The notes: generated from the sequence alone by a model not told the origin. 64,000 nucleotides of DNA from Photobacterium profundum SS9 (GCF_000196255.1 NC_006370.1:1456187-1520186), one strand, 5' to 3'; counted from the stretch's first letter, positions 27,751 through 37,876 are shown. Translations and numbers: made by a program.

Positions 27751-29124
27751 GTGTTAGGAGCATTATTTTTGATTGGCGAGCCGAAAGCACCTGCCGTCAG
27801 TAAAATATTCAGCTCACTTAAAATCGGCAACTTCAGCACCGTAACGCACCGTGATATCTACCGAGCAATTAACAACATCGCCCAAAGCGGCTCTCGTATC
27901 GATTTGATCACCGTTGAAGCTGAATTACGAAGCTTACTAGGCATTGGTAGCAACCAGATTGATTTCCACCTGTCGTACCTTGTTGATCTCGTAAATAATA
28001 CGCCATCGTCCCGTAACGTAATGGCTTACGTGTCCATTGTGAAAAATGCAGCTGTCGAGCGTGAAACGTTAAGCTTGCTTGAGTCAGGTTTAGTGTTGAT
28101 GTCTGATCCATCTGAAGGAGCCCCTATTGAGCGTTTAGGTCTGGTTATTTCATCCCTAGAGCGAGCCAGAAGCTCTGCTGTTGGATTTAATGCTAGTGGT
28201 CTAGCCCATATGTCCGATATCGGCAAAGAATGGCTTGAAGGTGTCGAGGCGAGGTTTAACGGAGAGGTGCCACTCGGGTTAAAAACGGGATTGGTTAACC
28301 TTGATAAAATCTTAGCCCCGAAAAACATCTTACCTGGTTCGCTGGTGGCCATTGGTGCGAGACCTAAGATGGGGAAAACCGCATTCACATTAAAGATTGC
28401 TGAATATGTTGCGATCGAAGAAGGGAAGGGGATTGCAACGTTTTCACTAGAGATGCCTAAAGAGCAAATTTATGAGCGTATGGTTTCTTCCCGAGCTCGT
28501 ATCGATTCAGGTTTGTTTTATCAGAGCCCCGAGGATGTCTATAACTTCGATACTGAGTTTGCCAAAGCTAGCATGGCAATTAGCGAATACAACAATACCA
28601 AGTGTTATATCGATGATTCACCCAGCGTCACGATTACGTATATCGAAGCTGAATCGCGCAGGTTGCACCGTGAGGTTCCATTGGCTGCAATTATGGTCGA
28701 TTACTTAACACTGATGACTACCGAGAAGGCCGAGCGTAATGACTTAGCTTACGGCGATATCACCAAGAGACTCAAACAGCTGGCCAAGGAGTTAAATTGT
28801 GTTGTGTTCCTTGTTACCCAACTCAACCGCAAACTGGAGGAACGAGGCGATAAAAGGCCACTGCCATCAGACTCACGAGATACCGGTCAGATTGAGCAAG
28901 ATTGTGATATTTGGATTGGTCTTTATCGTGACTCGGTTTATCACGCTGATTCACAAAACCGGCCTGAATTGATGGAAGCCATTGTTCGTTACAATCGCCA
29001 TGGCGGTACTGGGACTGCTTACCTTGAACTTATCAACGGGTATGTTGGTGACTTTCTCAGCAACGTTGTTTTAGATAATCCATCGACAAGAAAAACAATG
29101 TCTGCCAAGTATGCGAGGAAATAA
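27751..29124 (+). CDS. DnaB-type replicative helicase of the prophage
   Basis: The protein has a DnaB N-terminal domain (QSVLGALFLIGEP...) and a RecA-like motor with Walker A GARPKMGKTAF, a LEMPKEQIYERM segment, Walker B-like AAIMVDYLTLM and QLNRKLEERGDKRPLPSDSR. It should unwind DNA at the phage origin. Codons for NAAEQS, expected at the DnaB N-terminus, continue upstream of the GTG at 27751 and would join an ATG at 27699 if one TATCAAT unit were missing. Translation as it stands may start at the internal GTG or be lost. It follows the initiator gene directly. Confidence 0.8.
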   Translation: MLGALFLIGEPKAPAVSKIFSSLKIGNFSTVTHRDIYRAINNIAQSGSRIDLITVEAELRSLLGIGSNQIDFHLSYLVDLVNNTPSSRNVMAYVSIVKNAAVERETLSLLESGLVLMSDPSEGAPIERLGLVISSLERARSSAVGFNASGLAHMSDIGKEWLEGVEARFNGEVPLGLKTGLVNLDKILAPKNILPGSLVAIGARPKMGKTAFTLKIAEYVAIEEGKGIATFSLEMPKEQIYERMVSSRARIDSGLFYQSPEDVYNFDTEFAKASMAISEYNNTKCYIDDSPSVTITYIEAESRRLHREVPLAAIMVDYLTLMTTEKAERNDLAYGDITKRLKQLAKELNCVVFLVTQLNRKLEERGDKRPLPSDSRDTGQIEQDCDIWIGLYRDSVYHADSQNRPELMEAIVRYNRHGGTGTAYLELINGYVGDFLSNVVLDNPSTRKTMSAKYARK

Positions 29125-29388
29125 TGTTTGAGCTTCAAAATTCTGCAACGCAAAATTCTGTTTGGTACGCATTATGTTTGCTTTATGGTAAATAGAAAAA
29201 AGTTGACAGATTTGTCATATAAACAACTGCAGTGTGTCCCATAACTCTTTGTAATTATAAGTAAGATTAACAAAGGCCATGGTATCTTCGAAACTCACAG
29301 GGAACTACATTTTTCGCAAATTTGAATGTGGTTTAAGCAAGTTTGAAACCAGCGAATTATGTTTTAAAAGTGTAAGAACCATCACGCG
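29125..29388. other. Gap after the helicase gene
   Basis: I see no gene here. TTGACAGATTTGTCA at about 29204 combines a -35-like hexamer with a small palindrome and may be a promoter for the next gene. Confidence 0.35.
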
Positions 29389-29649
29389 ATGGATGGAGGT
29401 CAAGAGATACCACCGGAATGTAAACGGCTAATGAGAATGTACACAGGTAGAGAGGTAGGAATAAGCGAAAGCTGGATAGGGTGGAGAATTGCTAAAGAGA
29501 ATATAATTTCACCTAATGGATTAAGCATATCTTCGAACAAAGTATTAACAGGTACTGCGATATTAGAAATAGGTGCAGAACAGGATAGCCACAACCTATC
29601 TCTAATCATGAAAACAGCAAGGGCACTAATAAAGACACTAAAGAGTTAA
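29389..29649 (+). CDS. Hypothetical protein
   Basis: The 86-residue frame begins MDGGQEIPPECKRLMRMYTG and ends ALIKTLKS. It is helical with no recognisable domain. The start is uncertain because internal ATGs occur at residues 15 and 17. It lies between the phage early region and the cargo zone. Confidence 0.4.
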   Translation: MDGGQEIPPECKRLMRMYTGREVGISESWIGWRIAKENIISPNGLSISSNKVLTGTAILEIGAEQDSHNLSLIMKTARALIKTLKS

Positions 29650-29759
29650 TAATTAATAGTGATACACTAGCGGCCTTTAAAGCAAAGGCTGTTAATGTAT
29701 GACACGCCAACCTCTTAAGGAAACTTGCTTAATATAATTTTTTGCCTGCTTAATAATAA

Positions 29760-30170
29760 TTAAAACTTATATACATTCACATCCATTTTAACAGGTTTTA
29801 TTTTACAATAAGAAATATACCAAGTTCCTCCTGACTGAATACAAGCTGCTTCTAATTGGACGTCCCTCGACTGTTGATTCATACTTCTAACCATCTTTGT
29901 ATGTCGGCCATCTACAGAGCCTTTTTTACACTGTTCATTAGACATATCGATTCCTCGTTGTTCGAGTTCTGTAGCTACAACTTTAAGTGTTGTTGAGCGA
30001 TCGAATTTATGGCTGTTTGCAACTTCGTAGCACAAGCTATATACATCTAAATATCTAGCGTCTTCATTTGAAACATTCGTACAAGCACTTAATATAAATA
30101 TACTCAGGAGAACTACAGCACTAGATTTATACACAATATCATCCACAAAAAAATAACTTGAAAAGTTCAT
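29760..30170 (-). CDS. Putative lipoprotein
   Basis: The hydrophobic leader SSAVVLLSIFILSAC carries a lipobox (LSAC), predicting lipid attachment to Cys30 of the longest form. The mature domain of about 105 residues includes EDARYLDVYSLCYEVANSHK and a paired-cysteine end (AACIQSGGTWYISYCKI). I do not recognise the family. It is cargo-like, and its upstream region holds one copy of a diverged repeat shared with the gene pair to the right. Confidence 0.55.
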   Translation of the reverse strand: MNFSSYFFVDDIVYKSSAVVLLSIFILSACTNVSNEDARYLDVYSLCYEVANSHKFDRSTTLKVVATELEQRGIDMSNEQCKKGSVDGRHTKMVRSMNQQSRDVQLEAACIQSGGTWYISYCKIKPVKMDVNVYKF

Positions 30171-30200
30171 AAATAAGCTTCAAACACAATTACAGCCATT

Positions 30201-30295
30201 CTAGCTCGTTATGTCTGGGAGGGATTATACAAAATACGTCTGAAATTTCAGCGGAAACATCAATGTGCATGATGTTGATCATGCTATCAATTCAT
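30201..30295. repeat. Diverged 95-base repeat, copy 1
   Basis: It aligns with 32690-32784 at roughly three bases in four, sharing TAGCTCGTTATGT, ATACAAAAT and GATGTTGATCATG. This copy contains a palindrome GCATGAT-GTTG-ATCATGC. Each copy lies upstream of a minus-strand gene. Confidence 0.55.
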
Positions 30296-30535
30296 ATTTG
30301 TTATGGTCCAGGGTGATTACTTAAAACTAGACTTTAGTCTTCAAGTTAAGAATAAAATATGAATGTCAGATTGGTTGGAATAAGAGGTAATTAAAAACAA
30401 CAAGATAATTGAAAGAGCTACCGAAGAACCGTAAAGGTAATTAATCAGTAACTCTCGTTTTTCTAACAGTCAGCAGGATGTTGATTGTTAGTCCTCATGT
30501 CAATTTGGAATCGTTTTTAATACATTATTATACCG
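30296..30535. other. Gap between repeat copy 1 and the DUF4062 gene end
   Basis: No gene is seen in this stretch. It is AT-rich with no strong hairpin that I can identify. Confidence 0.3.
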
Positions 30536-31570
30536 TCAAAGCAACTTCGACAGAATTTCTTTTTGGGTATCTCTATCTAATCTTTTCAGTGAATTAAATG
30601 ATTCCTCAAAATCTTCATTGTTGATGTCTTCCATTATATTCGAATCATCCGTCTTAGATAGAACCATTCTATAATTATTAATTGATGGAGACCATAAAGA
30701 TCTGTATACAACATCTTCTTCGATGTCATATTGTTCATCCTCTTCAAAATCAGAAGATTCAATTAAATATTCATACCATGTTTTATCAACGGGGATCTTT
30801 AAAAGACGCTCAATATCAGTTGAATTAAGGGTACTGCCGCCTGTCATACCAAGGACTAAGCTAACAAATTTTTCTGCATTAACCTTTTCTGAAACTGAAT
30901 TAATCACAGTTTCAGCATTAGCTTCATCTAATTTACTATAAACAAATTTTACTAACTCTTCTGTCTTTCTACTTGCTTGTGATAGGTCAGATAGAAGCTT
31001 ATTAGTTATAGCCGTTTGCCCCTCATTCTTAGCTCGAAGTAAAAAATCAAAAAGCATTCCAGCCCATTGTTTTTTGAGGTAAGTTTCAATATCAAGAAAG
31101 TTTCTAAAAGGGAATATAGCATTATTGAATGATTTCTTTCGAACTTCATTTATAAAATGGAATATTTTTACATTATCTGAGGCAGGATACGTGACTTTAT
31201 CCCGGTCTATCAGTGTATTTTTTCCATTCATCTGATAAAGGTAATGATCTGCTGATACTGAAGCATCTACCATCGTAAATACTGGAATATTATTGCTTAC
31301 GGCAATGCGGTACTCTTCATTCGTAATCGATTCTGTAGAATTAGCATGAATACCGCCATACCTACCACCTATGATTAAAACAAATATTTGACAATTTGAT
31401 ACTTCATCAAGACAAGCATCATGAGTGTGAGAATGAGGGTTATAAAAAACATCCCCCTCATCACTTAGTACAGGGTCATAACCAATATTCTTAACAAAAT
31501 ACTTTAAGCTTTCTCTTATGTGCTTTAAGTCATAACATGTAGAACTAATAAAAACTCTTGGTACTGCCAA
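30536..31570 (-). CDS. DUF4062 domain protein, candidate defence effector/sensor
   Basis: The N-terminus PRVFISSTCYDLKHIRESLK and IFVLIIGGRYGG are the hallmarks of DUF4062, a TIR-like/nucleotide-handling domain often attached to NTPase or effector modules in defence genes. Here 344 residues are present, with a helical C-terminal half containing no visible P-loop. The start is TTG with GAGGG eight bases upstream. It follows a membrane protein gene by 97 bases on the same strand and the pair is bracketed by a diverged repeat. A defence role is inference from family and context. Confidence 0.7.
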   Translation of the reverse strand: MAVPRVFISSTCYDLKHIRESLKYFVKNIGYDPVLSDEGDVFYNPHSHTHDACLDEVSNCQIFVLIIGGRYGGIHANSTESITNEEYRIAVSNNIPVFTMVDASVSADHYLYQMNGKNTLIDRDKVTYPASDNVKIFHFINEVRKKSFNNAIFPFRNFLDIETYLKKQWAGMLFDFLLRAKNEGQTAITNKLLSDLSQASRKTEELVKFVYSKLDEANAETVINSVSEKVNAEKFVSLVLGMTGGSTLNSTDIERLLKIPVDKTWYEYLIESSDFEEDEQYDIEEDVVYRSLWSPSINNYRMVLSKTDDSNIMEDINNEDFEESFNSLKRLDRDTQKEILSKLL

Positions 31571-31667
31571 TTTAAAACCCTCTTATAGTTATAATGCCTT
31601 ATCAAATTATTTCATTTGAAACCGAAAATGCCATACGTTCGTTATCGATATAAAGTGTTTTCTGGTT

Positions 31668-32513
31668 TTACTCGTATATTGGCTTGTAGCGTTCTTCAAG
31701 TTCAGATTTTTTTCGATCTTGTATTTGGCCTAGCAACACGTAATTTACAACGGGCACTTTAGATAACAGGTCTACAGCTAATGGATACTCTTCATAATTT
31801 GGTAACGATGGGGTAATTCTACCTCCAAATCGTTTTAGTATTTTTGCGTCAATTCTCCCTTCGACCGCCTTAGAAAACCCTACGAGAAAGCAGGTAATCT
31901 CAACTAGTAAATCATCAGTCATATGCAAACATCGTTCAGTCAAGTCGCTGAGTAATGCCATATTACCAACGCCAATTATTTTCTGAATTTCATTAAGCTT
32001 TAAAGGCTTACCAAATACTTCTGATAATTCTGGCATTAAATTTTCAATCATTCCATTGCGCTTTTCCCAGACTTTATACACGGTGTTGTAGTTAGATACG
32101 ATTGTTGCAATGTATTCAAGTGAGGCCCATTTATTGAATACTAAATCATTTTTTTGTTGTGCTATGAAAGATAGTGATGGTAAATCAAACTCAATTTTTG
32201 AGTCTTTTAGCAAAACAGGTGGTATACCTAACATTCGGCCTATTGGTTCATCACTTATTAGCCCAAAATAATTAGACTTTATAGCTATCAAGTTAGAACG
32301 AAGCTCTAAAGAAGAGAGCAGTGTACTATTTACAGTTTTAATTTTATCCAATTCAATCTTGGTATACTCCTGTCTATTCACAGTGTAATAAGCAACACCA
32401 GCACCAAGAGCACCTGAAACCAAAACACTCCCGATAGGAAGAATGTAATCTTTTATAAAATTTGTTCGCAGTCCTTCAATCGCGCTAACGATTAGTTCAA
32501 CATCACTACTCAA
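31668..32513 (-). CDS. Membrane-anchored protein paired with the DUF4062 gene
   Basis: One membrane helix near the N-terminus (DYILPIGSVLVSGALGAGVA) is followed by a predominantly helical cytoplasmic domain of about 230 residues, with no family I recognise. The start is TTG with AGAGG five bases upstream, the same start habit as the gene behind it. This suggests both came together. It is the upstream member of the pair and could be the membrane effector or tether. Confidence 0.6.
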   Translation of the reverse strand: MSSDVELIVSAIEGLRTNFIKDYILPIGSVLVSGALGAGVAYYTVNRQEYTKIELDKIKTVNSTLLSSLELRSNLIAIKSNYFGLISDEPIGRMLGIPPVLLKDSKIEFDLPSLSFIAQQKNDLVFNKWASLEYIATIVSNYNTVYKVWEKRNGMIENLMPELSEVFGKPLKLNEIQKIIGVGNMALLSDLTERCLHMTDDLLVEITCFLVGFSKAVEGRIDAKILKRFGGRITPSLPNYEEYPLAVDLLSKVPVVNYVLLGQIQDRKKSELEERYKPIYE

Positions 32514-32689
32514 TTTTTCCTCTCAAACCTAATTTTAAATCTAACAATGTATTTAACGATTTAAGATCGTATATTTCATCGTTACATCAAGCATTTAATC
32601 GTACAAACATCATTTTTTTGGTTCGTAAAATAGCCGATTTAGTAGGGTAAAAAACCATACTAAGCTCCTTAACGCTTACTGCCTGCTAT

Positions 32690-32784
32690 TTTAGCTCGTT
32701 ATGTACGAAAAATAATACAAAATGTGTCTAAAAGTTCATTGAAAATATCAATGCATATGATGTTGATCATGTTATCAATTCAGC
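32690..32784. repeat. Diverged 95-base repeat, copy 2
   Basis: This copy matches 30201-30295 and ends with the shared GATGTTGATCATGTTATCAA. It is about 180 bases upstream of the membrane protein gene. Confidence 0.55.
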
Positions 32785-33303
32785 TTCGGCATGATTTGAT
32801 GGTTAACAAATCAAAATCATAGTTTTTGTCATCTAATTAAGAGCAAAAGTGACTTGGCTGTCTGAAGGGCTGTTAATGCGGTTTTTTGAGTTAACGGTTT
32901 TGACTATCGAGCTATGCCGAAAAATTGGACGTAGAGAGAGTGGTTTTCTATTGTCACGATCCTGAAAAAATATTTACTGTTTGAAGTGTTAATTAGCCCC
33001 TAGCCTAATACGGATGGACGTTTTTTGAGCAATTATTCATTCACATTCTATTTATGTCGCTTTGCCCTACTAAAAGTTATCCCAGATCTCGCTATGATTT
33101 TACCTATCAAAATCATAGTGCTCCCAATCAACCAAATATTGCTCGAATTCTACAAATAAGTGATAAAGGCTCAATATGCAACTTAGAGTTATGCAATAAT
33201 AATGTTTTATTGATATTATCGATACAATACTGTTCTATAAAGGTTCTTAACTCACGTACTAGCCTTTATTTAGATTCACGAAGTTATATCTTTTGAGTGA
33301 AAA
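32785..33303. other. Long gap upstream of the PHP-ATPase gene
   Basis: No convincing gene is seen in 519 bases. It contains the perfect inverted repeat described at 33092 and an AT-rich leader. Confidence 0.4.
33092..33118. repeat. Perfect 10-base inverted repeat
   Basis: CTATGATTTT and AAAATCATAG flank seven bases. The right arm sequence ATCAAAATCATAG also occurs at 32809. It may be an operator or RNA hairpin for the PHP-ATPase gene. Confidence 0.5.
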
Positions 33304-35331
33304 ATGAAAAAAATTGACCTTCACATCCACACTGTGCACACTCGATCAGACTCCAAGTTTGAATACTCACTTGAAACGTTGAAGAAATATGTTGAAGCTG
33401 CGCAGCTTGATTGTATAGCGATAACAAACCATAACGAATTCAACTTAAGTCAGTTCAGAGAAATATCTAGAGAACTCGATATAACAGTATTGCCAGGTAT
33501 CGAAATTGACTTAGAACGTGGGCACATTTTGTTAATATCAGACCCCTCAGATCTGGAGGATTTTTCTGCTAGATGTCAAAAGTTAACTAGTTTAATTACA
33601 TACCCTCACCCAAATGTTGCATTAACTAGCTTCAAGGAAATATTTACCGATCTTGATCAATATATTCTTATTCCTCATTACGATAAATCTCCAAAAATCC
33701 TTAAGTTCGTATTAGATGATCTTAAACGATATATTACAGCAGGTGAAGTCCAAGCCCCTAAGAAATTTATACAAGTATATAATCAAGAAGACTCCCTAGT
33801 GCCTGTTATTTTTAGTGATACTAGAATGGCAACAGGTATAGATTCATTTCCTTCCAGACAAACATTTTTGAATATAACTGACTGTGACTTTAGAAGCGTT
33901 CGTTTAGGGCTTACAAAAAAAGAGTATGTCAGTTTAACAAGAGAAGAAGGTAACAAATTTATTGAGATTATGGACTCGGGAATTAAGATTTCGACAGGGT
34001 TAAATGTTATCTTAGGTAAGAGATCATCTGGGAAATCTCATACTTTAAACTTAATAAACTCAAGCTCCGATGAGGATGACGTTAAGTATATTAGGTAGTT
34101 CGAATTACTAGAGAGTGATGAGGAAAGAGATAAAAAAGATTTTGATAAACATATAAGTAAGAATAAAGGTGATGTTACTGAAAAGTATCTAAGTATATTT
34201 AAAAATGCTGTAGATGATATAAAAACAATTGATACCAGAAATGATGATAGCCAGATAGAAAGATATGTAAAGTCTCTACTGGATAACGCGAATAATCAAG
34301 TAAGAAAAGATTTGTTTTCTAATGCAGCATTGTTTTCTGATACATTGTTCCAATTGAAGGATAATGGAAATCTCAAAGACTTGATTAGTTCTACAGAGAG
34401 CTTGTTAGATAACTTAGAATATAAGGATATAATTTCAAAGAGTCTTAATCGTGAAAATTTAATTTCATTACATGCTGATTTAGTTTCTAAATTCAAAGAA
34501 AAAGATACAGAGAGAAGACTTAAAAAATTTACAAACGAGGTGGTTAGTAATATTAAATCGGAGTTAAGTATAAAGACTTCCCTGAGTCCTATCGAAGAAA
34601 TCAATCTAAAAGAAATAGCATTAAATCGTATGAAAATCTCCAAGTTTAATGATTTGGTGAGTTTAATAAAAACATATAAGCGTATTGATCAAAGAGAACT
34701 TTATGGTTATACAGTGGTAGCTGAAAGAGGAAGCTTTAAAAATGCTTCTGAATTGTTAAAAGTTGTCAGAAGACAATTAAGTTTGGTTCCTGCATTTAAA
34801 TATTATGATAATCCGATCTCGTATATTTCCAAACTAAAAGGTGCAGGCGTAGAAGACACTGATATTTATAGACTTTTCTCTAAGGTAACTTATAGAATTT
34901 TAAATAGATATGGTTCTAATGTTTCTGGTGGTGAAAGATCGGAGTATAGGCTTTTAAAGAAACTTCATGATGCGAAAGATCATGATATTTTATTGATTGA
35001 TGAACCAGAATCGTCATTTGATAATACATTTTTATTTGAAAGTGTTAATTCGATTATTAAAGATTTATCAAAAATAATGCCAGTCGTTGTAGTGACTCAT
35101 AATAGTACAGTTGGAGCATCAATTGTTCCTGACCATATACTTTACACGACTAAAACATTTATTGAGGGGCAGTTAGTATATGATGTCTATTTCGGACGCC
35201 CTACCGATAAGTATTTATACACTGGTTGTGGTAAGGAAATTGAAAACTATGGTGTACAAATTAATTCTTTAGAGGCTGGAAAAGAACCATATGAAAAGCG
35301 AAGTTCAGATTATGAAAATATTAAAAGTTGA
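33304..35331 (+). pseudogene. PHP phosphoesterase-ATPase fusion (Ppl-like), interrupted by an amber codon
   Basis: The N-terminal PHP domain shows DLHIHTVHTRSD (metal-binding His pair), ITNHNEF and PGIEID. A P-loop GKRSSGKS follows near residue 240, then a coiled region, an ABC signature NVSGGERSEY, Walker B DILLIDEPESSFDN and an H-loop VVVVTHNS. This is one continuous 675-residue protein except for TAG at 34096-34098; the same frame resumes at once with FELLESDEERDKKDF. A single C-to-T change from CAG would explain it. Proteins with PHP and SMC-like ATPase domains occur in anti-phage islands, and I believe the Ppl system is of this type. Activity now would need suppression of the stop. Confidence 0.7.
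34096..34098 (+). other. In-frame amber stop inside the PHP-ATPase gene
   Basis: TAG follows the codons for KYIR just after the P-loop and separates it from the rest of the ATPase domain, with no frame change on either side. Confidence 0.85.
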
Positions 35332-35602
35332 ACCTAATGGTATACCTCAATTTACTACAAATGGTTTTGATTGGAAAAATATTGACGGGGTAAATAAGGA
35401 GGATATTTCTCTTATGCTCGATCTATGTATCAATCACGACGTGATATTGGAGGAATACTGTGCTACAGAAATAAAAAACCCAGCACAAAAAATAATCTTC
35501 ACCAACATATATAATAAATTCAAAGATTTTATTGAAGATAAAGCAAGTTTCAAGGATCAGGTTGATAGTTTATATAAAGATGCTTTAGCAAAGTATAAGT
35601 AA
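35291..35602 (+). CDS. Small partner protein of the PHP-ATPase
   Basis: The 103-residue frame overlaps the end of the ATPase gene by 41 bases; an alternative ATG at 35312 shortens the overlap. It encodes an acidic soluble protein (KILKVEPNGIPQFTTNGFDW) with a helical tail. I recognise no domain. The overlap suggests coupled expression with the ATPase. Confidence 0.55.
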   Translation: MKSEVQIMKILKVEPNGIPQFTTNGFDWKNIDGVNKEDISLMLDLCINHDVILEEYCATEIKNPAQKIIFTNIYNKFKDFIEDKASFKDQVDSLYKDALAKYK

Positions 35603-35711
35603 TTATTACTGGTTCAGACTAGATCTGACACTTCAATTTGAAAAGAAGAGAGTTACCATTTTTGATTAAAGGTGCTGAATCCGTAATCAAAGAAGTTAGG
35701 AGGTAACTCTC

Positions 35712-35938
35712 ATGCTTCATACCAGCAATCCAATCATTGAACACAAAGCTGCCTTCTCAATTTTGCAGAAGAACTCGGCAACGACTCTAAAGCCAGTAAA
35801 ATCATGAGTGTATTAAGGGATACGTTTTACTGTTATCAACAACTGCTTGAAACAGGCCGAATTGAAACACTGATCAATCAGAGATGCAGAACACCAAAGC
35901 TTAAGAATCGTGTTGATAGTGAAACTGTAATTAGGGGG
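35712..35938 (+). pseudogene. Degenerate IS481-like transposase fragment
   Basis: The start MLHTSNPIIEHK and, after a one-base frameshift, LNFAEELGNDSKASKIMSVL and RDTFYCYQQLLETGRIETLI match the N-terminal helix-turn-helix region I associate with IS481-type transposases of Vibrionaceae. The catalytic domain is absent. Confidence 0.6.
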
Positions 35939-36309
35939 TAAGTCTTGCGTTTTACAATTGAAATTCGGCTTAAATTTTCAAATTCAATCTCAATTAGCAG
36001 GAGCAAATTCACTAAATCACTTCTGTCCAGCACCGAGTTAACAGATCATTACTGACCCTGTAAACACACTACAATCATTAAATATGACTAACTCAAATTG
36101 GGCTACACCTTCACTTGCGATTCCTTTATTCAATATTGAGGCTGTTTCCAATTGTTTTTTGATAATTTTGGCATGGCTAACAGAACTGGAGACAAAATTA
36201 AGCGTGTATCGAAAAAGTATGCAGACGCAGACTGTGTGGTGACTTTCAACTCCTCGCTAAAACTGCTTATGTATACAATAATTATCAGTGCTGGTGGTTC
36301 TGATTGTTT
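35939..36309. other. Gap between the IS relic and IS66, with the start of duplicated block 1
   Basis: No gene is seen here. From about 36230 the sequence resembles 43050-43130 (TGTGGTGACTTTC..., TTATCAGTGCTGGTGG), that is, the leader of the duplicated 64-residue gene, cut by IS66. Confidence 0.5.
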
Positions 36310-36331
36310 GTAAGCGTCTGGGCAACGACAC

Positions 36332-37876
36332 CTAGCTATGCTTAATATTCCATGGCAGCAACGCGTCAATATTATTCGGTTTTTCAGCAATCTGCTGCAA
36401 GCAGGTTGCGATATAATCATGAACAAGAAGATTATTCGCTTTTGCTGTTTCAACCAAACTATATAAAATCGCACTCGCGTTCGCACCTGTATTGGTGTAC
36501 GAAAATAGCCAAGCCTTACGACCTATCACAAAGGGCTTCACTGCCCGCTCTGCTCGGTTATTGTCAATGCTTAACCTGCCATCTTCAAGATAGCGCTGGA
36601 ATTTTTCAAATTGGTTTAAGCTATAACTTATTGCTTCTCCCAATTTACTTTTTGGTGGGATTTTTTCTTTATGCTCGATGAGCCAGTTATATAATGTGGT
36701 TACGATAGGCTTGGCTTGTGACTGTCGGATTGCTAATTTTTCTTCAACAGATTTGCCCTTAATTCGTTTTTCTATTCCGTATAACTTACCAATTAAATTT
36801 AATACGATATCCACTTTCCCTGTTTTCTTTTTTCCTTGCAGCTTCTTCACATCGATAAATTTACGACGAATATGCGCAAGACAGGCTACCAGTGTCGCTT
36901 GCGTTGATTCATAAGCTTTATATCCATCAACGTGCATGTAACCTTGGTAACCATCAAGAAAATCAATCGCACATTGGGCTTTACGACTATTGTGATAATC
37001 GAATAACACAATATTGGTGTTACTGCCTAATGCATCTGCTCCACAGCAATATACCCACATATAGCTTGTCGCTTTTTCGGCTTTGATTACTTTTAGCGGT
37101 GTTTCATCTGCATGAATAGCGGGCTCAGCGAGCAATATTGCTTTCAAGCGCATATATAAAGGCTCAAGCAATGTGGCACAACGTAATATCCAGCTCGACA
37201 TCGTTTGACGACTCAACTCAATACCGATGTCACTCAACATTGTTTCTTGTCGATAAAGCGGTAAACCAAATTGATATTTACAGGTGATTATTTGGCTCAG
37301 CAAACTCGCGGTAGCAATACTTTTCGGGATTGGCGTGGCGGGCATCGGTGCCATTTTTATGTGATTTTCAATCCCATTATTTTCACAATGTCGGCACGTA
37401 TACTTCGGGCGAATGGTTTTAATGACTTTAATATGAGCGGGTACAAATTCAAGGGTTTCGCTGCTACTCTCACCCATTTTATGCAAAGGATTACGGCAAC
37501 AATCACATGTTTTATCCGTGTCCTCAATATCAATAATAACGTCTTTTCGAGGGAGTTCAGGCGGTAGTGGTTTGCGCTTTGGTTTGACTTTTTGCTCTGT
37601 TTTTTCTTCAGTTGATAAGCTCGCTAATAGCAGCTCGTCTTGTTCATCAAGTGTCACTTCGGCTTCATTGAAGACGTCATCTGCACCAGGCATTTTTTCT
37701 GATTTTTTACCGTATTCGTTAGCCAATTTTATATTATAACGTTCAAGTAATTCTTGATAAATCGCGTCTTTTTCAGCTAACTCACACTCTTTTTGAGCCA
37801 CGAGCAGCTGCAACTCAAGCAACATTGTCTTAAGTTGTTCTGGGTCGTCTGGTAGTACGTTCACATCAAGTTTCAT
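36332..37876 (-). CDS. tnpC: IS66 transposase TnpC
   Basis: The 514-residue DDE transposase has an N-terminal coiled region (residues 15-60), a zinc-binding segment (CDCCRNPLHKMGE and YTCRHCENNG), and a catalytic core with the first Asp in AIHADETPLKV, the second in MHVDGYKAYE and the Glu in SIDNNRAERAVKPFVIGRK. It is intact and 100% identical at protein level to copy 2. Confidence 0.93.
   Translation of the reverse strand: MKLDVNVLPDDPEQLKTMLLELQLLVAQKECELAEKDAIYQELLERYNIKLANEYGKKSEKMPGADDVFNEAEVTLDEQDELLLASLSTEEKTEQKVKPKRKPLPPELPRKDVIIDIEDTDKTCDCCRNPLHKMGESSSETLEFVPAHIKVIKTIRPKYTCRHCENNGIENHIKMAPMPATPIPKSIATASLLSQIITCKYQFGLPLYRQETMLSDIGIELSRQTMSSWILRCATLLEPLYMRLKAILLAEPAIHADETPLKVIKAEKATSYMWVYCCGADALGSNTNIVLFDYHNSRKAQCAIDFLDGYQGYMHVDGYKAYESTQATLVACLAHIRRKFIDVKKLQGKKKTGKVDIVLNLIGKLYGIEKRIKGKSVEEKLAIRQSQAKPIVTTLYNWLIEHKEKIPPKSKLGEAISYSLNQFEKFQRYLEDGRLSIDNNRAERAVKPFVIGRKAWLFSYTNTGANASAILYSLVETAKANNLLVHDYIATCLQQIAEKPNNIDALLPWNIKHS

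Noticed and set aside
33054..33296. 80-codon frame upstream of the PHP-ATPase gene
   Set aside because: It runs through a perfect inverted repeat, has no ribosome site and no protein-like composition.
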